DNA from: DATKQI01 sp035532755
GTDB taxonomy: Bacteria; Pseudomonadota; Alphaproteobacteria; Acetobacterales; Acetobacteraceae
NCBI GenBank assembly: GCA_035532755.1
Contig: DATKQI010000178.1
Coordinates: forward strand, 1-21,469
DNA: 21,469 bases
Direction: 5' to 3'
Under the pieces are notes generated by a model. It worked only from the letters and a program-made list of their open reading frames with translations, made no database searches and was not told where the DNA came from. Made by a program: the position numbers and the translations under genes. Position 1 is the stretch's first letter, and the number at the start of each line of letters is the position of its first letter. Of this stretch, positions 14,102-21,469 are shown one piece after another.

Positions 14102-14126
14102 TCCGCGCCGCAAAACGGGGGAACGC
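14098..14126 (+). repeat. Inverted repeat enclosing the SDR ribosome-binding site
   Basis: GCGTTCC (14098-14104) and GGAACGC (14120-14126) are perfect 7-bp arms. The intervening and right-arm bases contain the GGGGGAA ribosome site (14117-14123), 5 bases before the ATG at 14129. The repeat could be an operator overlapping the -10 region, or a hairpin limiting ribosome access. Confidence 0.45.
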
Positions 14127-14128
14127 GC

Positions 14129-14881
14129 ATGCGGCTTCAGGACAGGATCGCCATCGTCACCGGGGCGGCCGGCGGCTTCGGCGCCGGCATCGCCCGCCGC
14201 TTTGCCGCCGAGGGCGCGCGCGTGGTGGTGGCCGACATGAACGCCGACGGGGCGAAGCGCATCGCGGCCGAGATCGGCAAGACGGCGGTGGCCGTCACCG
14301 CCGATGTCACGCGCGCGGCGGATGTGCGCGCGATCGTGGCCGAGGCCGAGCGGGCCTTCGGCGGGCTGGACATCGTGGTGAACAACGCCGGCACGACCCA
14401 CCGCAACGGCCCGGTGCTGGAAGTGGACGAAGCGGCGTTCGACCGCGTGTACGCGGTGAACGTGAAATCGATCTATCTGATGACGCAGGCTGCGCTGCCG
14501 CTGCTGCGCCGGCAGGGACGGGGCGGATCGTTCATCAACATCAGCTCCACCGCCGGCATCCGCCCGCGCCCCGGCCTCGTGTGGTACAACGGCACGAAGG
14601 GGGCGGTGAACACCATCACCCAGTCCATGGCGATCGAGCTGGGGCCGGAGAACATCCGGGTGAACGCGATCTGCCCGGTGATCGGCGCGACCGGGCTGCT
14701 GGAGCAGTTCATGGGCATGCCGGACACGCCGCAGAACCGGCAGAAATTCCTCGCCACGATCCCGCTGGGGCGGATGAGCACGCCGGAAGACATCGCCAAC
14801 GCCTGCGTCTGGCTGGCCGAGGAACCCTCCAGCTTCATCACCGGCACGCTGCTGCCGGTGGATGGCGGCCGAACCGCCTGA
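14129..14881 (+). CDS. Short-chain dehydrogenase/reductase (SDR), classical type
   Basis: NAD(P)-dependent oxidoreductase with a Rossmann fold, 250 residues. The cofactor loop is TGAAGGFG (11-18). D36 at the end of the second strand (VVVADMN) favours NAD over NADP. NNAG is at 85-88, S140 in INISSTAG, and Y153 and K157 in YNGTKGA complete the catalytic set. The C-terminus PLGRMSTPEDIANACVWLAE with LLPVDGG is FabG-like. It is not the housekeeping FabG by context. The gene overlaps pdxY by 20 bp, suggesting a shared transcript and perhaps a vitamin B6-related substrate. The ribosome site is GGGGGAA, 5 bases before the ATG. Confidence 0.93.
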   Translation: MRLQDRIAIVTGAAGGFGAGIARRFAAEGARVVVADMNADGAKRIAAEIGKTAVAVTADVTRAADVRAIVAEAERAFGGLDIVVNNAGTTHRNGPVLEVDEAAFDRVYAVNVKSIYLMTQAALPLLRRQGRGGSFINISSTAGIRPRPGLVWYNGTKGAVNTITQSMAIELGPENIRVNAICPVIGATGLLEQFMGMPDTPQNRQKFLATIPLGRMSTPEDIANACVWLAEEPSSFITGTLLPVDGGRTA

Positions 14882-15731
14882 GGTGAACATCCTCTCCATC
14901 CAGTCCTGGGTGTCCTACGGCCACGTGGGCAACGCCGCCGCCGTGTTTCCGCTGCAGCGCCTGGGGGCGGAGGTGTGGGCGGTGAACACCGTGCAGTTCT
15001 CCAACCACACCGGCTATGGCGACTGGACCGGGCAGGTGTTCACCGGGGCCGCGATCGCCGACACGGTGGCCGGCATCGCCGCGCGCGGGGTGCTGCCCGG
15101 CTGCGATGCCGTGCTGTCCGGCTACATGGGCGATGCGGCCATCGGCGCGGCGATCCTGGATGCGGTGCGGCGGGTGCGTGCCGCCAACCCGGCCGCGCTC
15201 TACTGCTGCGATCCGGTGATCGGGGATGACGATACCGGCGTCTATGTCCGGCCCGGCATCGCGGAGATGCTGCGCGCGCAAGCGGTGCCGGCGGCCGACA
15301 TCGTGACCCCCAATCAGTTCGAGCTTGCGCAGCTCACCGGCCTGCCGTGCGCCACGCTGGACCAGGCGAAGGCGGCCGTGCGCGCCGTGCAGGCGATGGG
15401 GCCGCGCGTCGTGCTGGTGACGAGCCTCGTCACCGCGGAAACCCCGGCCGACGCGCTCGACATGCTGGCGACCGAGGGGGATGCGACATACTTGCTGCGC
15501 ACGCCGAGGCTGCCGGTGGCGGTGAATGGCGCGGGCGATGCCATCGCGGCCCTGTTCCTGTTCCACCGGATTCAGACCGGCAGCACGAAAGCGGCCCTCG
15601 CCGCCGCCGGATCGTCCATCTTCGGGCTGCTCCGCCGCACCGCCGAGGCCGGATCGCGCGAGATCCTCACCGTGGCCGCGCAAGACGAGTTCGTGACGCC
15701 ATCCACGCGGTTCGAGCCAACACCCTGCTGA
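14862..15731 (+). CDS. pdxY: Pyridoxal kinase
   Basis: ATP-dependent kinase of the vitamin B6 salvage pathway making pyridoxal 5'-phosphate. It is 289 residues with the ribokinase-like fold of the PdxK/PdxY group. Visible motifs: SIQSWVSYGHVGNAAA (12-27), LNTVQFSNHTGYG-type substrate loop at 41-53, VLSGYMGDA (84-92), CDPVIGDDDTGVYV (116-129), TPNQFELAQLTG (149-160), and the catalytic anion-hole motif NGAGDAIAALF with D226. E. coli PdxY has GVGD at this place. The ATG at 14862 lies inside the SDR gene; a GTG at 14883, two bases after the SDR stop, is an equally reasonable start and gives the MNILSIQS N-terminus typical of the family. PdxY is preferred to PdxK on overall resemblance. Confidence 0.93.
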   Translation: MAAEPPEVNILSIQSWVSYGHVGNAAAVFPLQRLGAEVWAVNTVQFSNHTGYGDWTGQVFTGAAIADTVAGIAARGVLPGCDAVLSGYMGDAAIGAAILDAVRRVRAANPAALYCCDPVIGDDDTGVYVRPGIAEMLRAQAVPAADIVTPNQFELAQLTGLPCATLDQAKAAVRAVQAMGPRVVLVTSLVTAETPADALDMLATEGDATYLLRTPRLPVAVNGAGDAIAALFLFHRIQTGSTKAALAAAGSSIFGLLRRTAEAGSREILTVAAQDEFVTPSTRFEPTPC

Positions 15732-15804
15732 TCCCGCCGCAACCGCCGGGAAATAAGACTCTTTATGCGGGCAGGGCGCGCATGTTGCGGTGCACGTCTG
15801 CCAT

Positions 15805-15868
15805 TTGCATTGCTGCAACCGAGACGCGCAAGATCATTCCATGATGCCCGGCCGGCCCCCCCGGCCGG
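15805..15868 (+). repeat. Two inverted repeats in the pdxY-CBS gap
   Basis: The 210-bp gap holds no gene. TTGCA-ttgc-TGCAA (15805-15818) is a small palindrome of operator size. CCGGCCGG-ccccc-CCGGCCGG (15848-15868) is a GC-only 8-bp stem followed by only two T residues. The latter may be a weak terminator for pdxY or a leader hairpin for the CBS gene. Nothing else is evident in the gap. Confidence 0.4.
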
Positions 15869-15941
15869 TTCGCGGAGAGGCAGCCGGATGCCGTGCCTGC
15901 CGCATCCGGTTCCTTCCGCACCGTGCAGAAGGAGATGTGTG

Positions 15942-16376
15942 ATGACGGTTGCCGCCATTCTGAAGCACAAGGGCCACGACATCGCCGCCGTGCGGCCCAC
16001 GGCCACGGTCGCCGACGTGACGCGGAAGTTGAGCGAGAAGCGCATCGGCGCGGTGCTGGTGCGCGATGCGCTCGATCAGCTTCTGGGCATCGTGAGCGAG
16101 CGGGACATCGTCCGCAGCCTCGCCGCGAACGGCGCCCGCACGCTGGAGATGACCGCTGGCCAGTTGATGACCCGCGTGGTCCATACCGCGACGCCCGCGA
16201 CCACCGTGCCCGAAGCGATGACCATGATGACGGCCGGTCGCTTCCGCCACCTGCCGGTGGTGGACGAGGGCAAGCTCGTCGGCATCATCAGCATCGGCGA
16301 CGTGGTGAAGGCGCGCATCATGACGCAGGAGCACGAGGTGGACAGCCTGCGCGCCTACGTCGCCGGCGCGGCCTGA
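15942..16376 (+). CDS. Two-CBS-domain protein
   Basis: A 144-residue stand-alone CBS pair (Bateman module) that in this family binds adenine nucleotides or similar ligands. CBS1 spans about 10-65 (DIAAVRPTATVADVTRKLSE, GIVSERDIVRSLA) and CBS2 about 73-132 (LMTRVVHTATPATTVPEAMT, GRFRHLPVVDEGKLVGIISI). No catalytic domain is fused. It resembles stress-associated single-module CBS proteins of Proteobacteria. The ATG at 15942 follows a strong AGAAGGAGAT ribosome site with an 8-base gap from GGAG to ATG. The frame is open further upstream, but those codons lie in the hairpin-rich gap. Its ligand and partner are unknown. Confidence 0.9.
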   Translation: MTVAAILKHKGHDIAAVRPTATVADVTRKLSEKRIGAVLVRDALDQLLGIVSERDIVRSLAANGARTLEMTAGQLMTRVVHTATPATTVPEAMTMMTAGRFRHLPVVDEGKLVGIISIGDVVKARIMTQEHEVDSLRAYVAGAA

Positions 16377-16398
16377 ACAGGAGATCCTGAACAGGAGA
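16372..16398 (+). repeat. Tandem duplication spanning the CBS gene stop codon
   Basis: CCTGAACAGGAGA occurs twice (16372-16384 and 16386-16398) separated by one T, a 14-bp period. The first copy contains the TGA stop of the CBS gene. Each unit includes a Shine-Dalgarno-like AGGAGA. The second copy abuts an ATG that leads only into an antisense shadow of gabD. It looks like a recent small duplication. Confidence 0.7.
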
Positions 16399-16401
16399 AT
16401 G

Positions 16402-16424
16402 GGCCAGGGCGCGCTGCCCTGGCC
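16402..16424. terminator. Bidirectional terminator-like hairpin between CBS gene and gabD
   Basis: A perfect 9-bp stem, GGCCAGGGC / GCCCTGGCC, with a 5-base loop lies between two convergent genes, 25 bases after the CBS stop and 6 bases after the gabD stop. The plus side is followed by TTCC and the minus side by CATTCTCC, so U-tracts are short. Position and symmetry support shared termination. Confidence 0.7.
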
Positions 16425-16430
16425 TTCCGC

Positions 16431-17909
16431 TCAGGTGCCGATGCCGCCGAGGGCGAGGTATTTCACCTCGATGTATTCCTCGATGCCGTATTTCGATCCT
16501 TCGCGGCCGAGGCCGGAGGATTTCATGCCGCCGAACGGAGCGACCTCGGTGCTGATGATGCCCTCGTTGATGCCGATGATGCCGTATTCCAGCGCCTCCG
16601 CCACGCGGAAGATGCGGCCGATGTCGCGGGCGTAGAAATAGGCGGCGAGGCCGAATTCGGTGTCGTTGGCGAGCTTGAGCGCTTCCTCCTCGGTCTCGAA
16701 GCGGAACAGCGGAGCGACGGGACCGAAGGTTTCCTCCTGGAAGATCTGCGCCTTGGCGGGCACTTCGGCCAGGATGGTGGGCTGGAAGAAGTTGCCGCCG
16801 AGCGCGTGGCGCGCCCCGCCGGTGAGGATCTTCGCGCCGCGCCGGAGCGCATCGGCGATATGCTCCTCCACCTTCTTCACCGCGTCGGGATTGATCAGCG
16901 GGCCTTGCGACACGCCGGGCTCCATGCCGTTGCCGACCTTCATCGCCTCCACGGCGGCTTTCAGCTTGGCGGCGAAGGCTTCGTACACGCCGTTCTGCAC
17001 CAGGATGCGGTTGGCGCACACGCAGGTCTGGCCGGTGTTGCGGAACTTGCTCGCCATGGCGCCGGTGATGGCGGCGTCGAGGTCGGCATCGTCGAACACG
17101 ATGAACGGCGCGTTGCCGCCCAGCTCCATGCTCGTCTTCTTGATGGTGGGCGCGCACTGGGCGAGCAGTTTCGCGCCCACCTCGGTGCTGCCGGTGAAGG
17201 ACAGCTTGCGCACCAGCGGATTCGCGGTGATCTCGGCGCCGGTCTCGCCGGAGGGGCCGGTGATGATGTTGCACACGCCGGCGGGCATGCCCGCGCGTTC
17301 GGCCAGCACGGCGAGGGCGAGGGCGGAGAAGGGGGTCTGGCTCGCCGGGCGGATCACCCCGGTGCACCCGGCCGCCCAGCCGGGGCCGGCCTTGCGGGTG
17401 ATCATGGCGGCGGGGAAATTCCAGGGCGTGATGGCGGCGAACACCCCGATCGGCTCTTTTGTTACAAGAATCCGGCGACCCTTCAAATTCTGTGGTACGA
17501 TGTCGCCATAGACGCGCTTGCCCTCCTCGGCGAACCATTCGATGAAGCTGGCGGCGTAGGCGATCTCCCCCTTGCTCTCGGTGAGCGGCTTGCCCTGCTC
17601 GGCCGTCATGATGATGGCGAGGTCGTCAGTATTGGCCAGCATCAGATCGAACAGGCGGCGGAGGATGGCGGCGCGTTCCTTCGCCAGCATCGCCCGCCAC
17701 GCGGGCTGGGCGCGGTTGGCGGCCTCGATCGCCCGGCGGGTTTCGGCCCGGCCCATGGCGGGCACTTCGCCCACCATCTCGCCGGTGGCGGGATTCCGCA
17801 CTGCGAAGGTCCTGCCGCTGTCGGCCTGGACCCATTTGCCGTCGATATGGTTCGCCTGGCGCAGCAGCGTGGGGTCTTTCAGCGGCAGGGTGGCGAGCTG
17901 GTTCAGCAT
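16431..17909 (-). CDS. gabD: Succinate-semialdehyde dehydrogenase (GabD-like aldehyde dehydrogenase)
   Basis: Oxidises succinate semialdehyde (or a similar semialdehyde) to the acid with NAD(P)+. It has 492 residues, full length for the family. Catalytic set present: N164 in TPWNFP, E262 in MELGGNAP, nucleophile C296 in NTGQTCVCANR, FTGSTEVG (238-245), and EETFGPVAPLF near the C-terminus. PASQTPFSALALA matches the GabD subgroup. Two oddities. The normally conserved Lys of the adenosine-binding motif (KPAS) is R187 here, with other unusual substitutions around 177-187. Codons 138-151 use A/T-ending triplets unlike the rest of the gene. The ATG has an AGGAGG site 6 bases upstream. It is monocistronic, with no gabT or gabP adjacent, so the exact substrate is inferred. 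Confidence 0.9.
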   Translation of the reverse strand: MLNQLATLPLKDPTLLRQANHIDGKWVQADSGRTFAVRNPATGEMVGEVPAMGRAETRRAIEAANRAQPAWRAMLAKERAAILRRLFDLMLANTDDLAIIMTAEQGKPLTESKGEIAYAASFIEWFAEEGKRVYGDIVPQNLKGRRILVTKEPIGVFAAITPWNFPAAMITRKAGPGWAAGCTGVIRPASQTPFSALALAVLAERAGMPAGVCNIITGPSGETGAEITANPLVRKLSFTGSTEVGAKLLAQCAPTIKKTSMELGGNAPFIVFDDADLDAAITGAMASKFRNTGQTCVCANRILVQNGVYEAFAAKLKAAVEAMKVGNGMEPGVSQGPLINPDAVKKVEEHIADALRRGAKILTGGARHALGGNFFQPTILAEVPAKAQIFQEETFGPVAPLFRFETEEEALKLANDTEFGLAAYFYARDIGRIFRVAEALEYGIIGINEGIISTEVAPFGGMKSSGLGREGSKYGIEEYIEVKYLALGGIGT

Positions 17910-18032
17910 GACGGTCCTCCTGAGCCGGTTGTCTGCGGAACATAGGCAACGGCCGGGCCGATGTCAGCCGCAGGCGGGCTTGAAGTACGGGCCGTGGAGC
18001 GCCCAGGATGGGGAGCGGCAGGGGGGGATGCG

Positions 18033-18278
18033 ATGTCCGGCGAAGATCCGAAGGTGGCGCAGAAGGCGCCTTTCAAGGTGGCGGTGGAGGCGGGCGAGAC
18101 CTATTGGTGGTGCGCCTGCGGCCGCAGCGCGAACCAGCCGTTCTGCGACGGCTCGCATGCGGATGGCCCGTTCACGCCGATCGAGTACGAGGCGGCGGAG
18201 GACGGCGATGTCTGGTTCTGCGGCTGCAAGCACAGCGCCCGCAAGCCGCTCTGCGACGGCACGCACAAGGGGCTGTGA
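18033..18278 (+). CDS. Double-CDGSH iron-sulfur protein
   Basis: An 81-residue protein with two CDGSH-type [2Fe-2S] motifs: CACGRSANQPFCDGSH (roughly residues 26-41) and CGCKHSARKPLCDGTH (roughly 63-78). Each has the three-Cys/one-His ligand set of mitoNEET-like proteins. No membrane segment is present, so it is a soluble member; proposed roles in the family are redox sensing or cluster transfer. The ATG at 18033 follows a G-rich stretch; the frame is open further upstream without homology. The stop abuts the glmS stop with no bases between, so the two genes converge tail to tail without a terminator. Confidence 0.93.
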   Translation: MSGEDPKVAQKAPFKVAVEAGETYWWCACGRSANQPFCDGSHADGPFTPIEYEAAEDGDVWFCGCKHSARKPLCDGTHKGL

Positions 18279-20101
<1,823 letters not shown>

Positions 20102-20102
<1 letters not shown>

Positions 20103-21418
20103 CAGGCTTTTCTCCCTCTTGCCGCCCGGAACGCCGCCGCGCGGCCCGGCTTGCCGACCTGCCGCGCCCGGCCGATCGCCAGCGCATCTGCATCCACATC
20201 CTCGGTGATCACGCTGCCCGCGCCCACGAAGGCGCCATCGCCGACCGAGACCGGGGCGACCAGCGTGGCGTTGGAGCCGATGAAGGCGCCGGCGCCGATG
20301 CGGGTGCGGTGCTTGGCGAAGCCGTCGTAATTGCAGGTGATGGTGCCGGCGCCGATGTTCGCCGCGGCGCCGATCTCGGCGTCGCCCAGATAGGCGAGGT
20401 GGTTCGCCTTCGCCCCCGCGCCCAGGGTGGCGGCCTTCAGCTCGACGAAGTTGCCCACATGCGCGCCCGCGCCCACCGCCGTTCCGGGGCGCAGCCGGGC
20501 GAACGGGCCGATAATCGCGCCTTCGCCCACCACGCAGCCTTCCAGATGGCTGAAGGCGCGGATCTGCGCACCGCTTTCCACCCGCACGCCGGGGGCGAAC
20601 ACCACGTTCGGGCCCACGGTCACATCCGGGGCGAAGGCGGTGTCGAAGCTCAGGAACACCGTCTCCGGCGCGGTCATGGTCACGCCGGCCTCCAGCGCGG
20701 CCTCGCGCAGCCCCGCCTGCACCGCGGCTTCGGCCGCCGCCAGCTCGGCGCGGGAATTGATGCCGCGCAACTCCGCGAACGGGGCTTCCACCGCGGCCAC
20801 GCGCGCGCCCTCGGCCGTTGCCAGCGCCACCAGATCCGTCAGGTAGTATTCACCCTTCGCGTTGTCCGGCCGGACCGCCGCCAGCCACCGCGCCATGTCG
20901 GCGGCGGCGGCGCACAACACGCCGGCGTTGCACAGGGGTTCGGCCCGCTCGGCCTCCGTCGCGTCGGCCGCTTCCACGATCCGCGTCACGTAGCCATCGG
21001 CGCACAGAACGCGCCCGTAGCGGCCGGCGTCGGGCGGGCGCATCGCCAGCAGCGCGAGCCCGGCGTCGCCGGCCGCGCGTCTTGCCAGCAGGGCGCGCAG
21101 GGTGGCCGGGCGGATCAGCGGATTGTCGGCATACAGCACCGCGACGTCTCCGCCGCCGAACAGCGCGGCGGCCTGGAGCGCGGCATGGGCGGTGCCCAGC
21201 CGCTCGGCCTGGACCACCACCTCGTGCGGGGCTGCCGCCTCCGCCACCGCCGGCATGTCCGGCCCGACCACGACCACGATCCGGTCGAACGCGGCTTCGC
21301 AGGCGGCCAGCAGATGGCGCAGCATCGGCCGGCCGGCGATCGGGTGCAGCGCCTTCGGCAGCGCCGATTTCATGCGGGTTCCGAGGCCGGCGGCCAGGAT
21401 CACGGCGGTGTTGTGCAT
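20102..21418 (-). CDS. glmU: Bifunctional GlcNAc-1-P uridyltransferase / GlcN-1-P acetyltransferase
   Basis: Last two steps to UDP-GlcNAc in one protein of 438 residues. The N-terminal uridyltransferase has LAAGLGTRMKS (8-18), QAERLGTAHA (70-79), D98 in YADNPL (the metal-binding Asp; most homologues read GDxPL), GEYYLTDLV (189-197) and GINSRAEL (219-226). The C-terminal left-handed beta-helix acetyltransferase has ARLRPGT, GNFVELKAATLG, the catalytic His in ANHLAYLGDAE (H340), and NIGAGTITCNYDG. It ends with a short Arg/Ala tail. It is translated in a pair with glmS through a TGATG overlap. The start is the usual MHNTAVILAAGLG; no strong ribosome site is seen. Confidence 0.97.
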
Positions 21419-21427
21419 GGCACCATC

Positions 21428-21456
21428 CGGTAGCGGCCGCGGGCGTGCCGTGTCAA
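21428..21456 (-). promoter_or_regulatory. Possible promoter of glmU-glmS
   Basis: On the minus strand a perfect TTGACA (21456-21451) is followed after 17 bases by CTACCG (21433-21428). The -10 is poor and would place the start within a few bases of the glmU ATG, implying an almost leaderless mRNA. The window ends 13 bases further upstream, so alternatives cannot be judged. Confidence 0.25.
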
Positions 21457-21469
21457 AGGCCGGCGGTTC

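Noticed and set aside
15848..15868. GC-rich hairpin as a definite terminator of pdxY
   Set aside because: The stem is good, but only two T residues follow and it lies over 100 bp after pdxY; kept only as an inverted repeat.
16399..16635. A plus-strand 78-codon frame after the CBS gene with AGGAGA just upstream of its ATG
   Set aside because: The ribosome-site spacing is too short, the ATG lies at the foot of a terminator hairpin, and the frame is antisense to the conserved end of gabD.

Overview
The window is dense, very GC-rich bacterial chromosome with almost only G or C at third codon positions. It carries 23 protein genes and no recognisable rRNA, tRNA, mobile element or CRISPR array. 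Gene content points to an alphaproteobacterium, probably Rhodospirillales/Acetobacteraceae-like: a TrcR (DUF1013) regulator, DUF1192 and DUF465 small proteins, an ftsH-folP-glmM-thiD cluster, an RpmE without zinc cysteines, and a small heat-shock gene with a ROSE-like leader. The family assignment is inference from content, not from a search.

Layout. 1-3726 (+): 3' end of ftsH, then folP, glmM and thiD, joined by 1-4 bp overlaps or a 2-bp gap. 3832-7473 (+): a TPR-sulfotransferase with an N-terminal SEC-C-type cysteine motif, then a membrane hybrid histidine kinase. 7462-10592 (-): the tight cluster DUF465-purE-purK-M16 peptidase (purine biosynthesis plus a zinc protease). 10765-10944 (+): a second DUF465 gene divergent from the first. 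10990-11896: trcR (-) divergent from a DUF1192 gene (+). 11959-13989 (-): hsp20, rpmE and an Old Yellow Enzyme gene, separated by regulatory hairpins. 14129-16376 (+): an SDR dehydrogenase overlapping pyridoxal kinase (pdxY), then a two-CBS-domain protein. 16431-17909 (-): a GabD-type aldehyde dehydrogenase. 18033-18278 (+): a double-CDGSH iron-sulfur protein. 18279-21418 (-): glmU-glmS with a 1-bp overlap.

How the genes work together. All three enzymes from fructose-6-phosphate to UDP-GlcNAc (GlmS, GlmM, GlmU) lie within 20 kb, but glmM is in the ftsH cluster at one end and glmU-glmS form a pair at the other. Cofactor metabolism is well represented: FolP for folate, ThiD for thiamine, PdxY for vitamin B6.

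The most interesting non-coding structure is upstream of hsp20. A strong terminator for rpmE appears to contain, in its loop, the -35 element of an RpoH-type heat-shock promoter. The predicted roughly 88-nt leader then folds into three hairpins, the last of which masks the Shine-Dalgarno sequence in the way known for ROSE RNA thermometers. I found no clear new defence or mobile system. The other points of note are the SEC-C/TPR/sulfotransferase fusion, the SDR-pdxY coupling, the divergent DUF465 pair, and a patch of unusual codon use in the aldehyde dehydrogenase.
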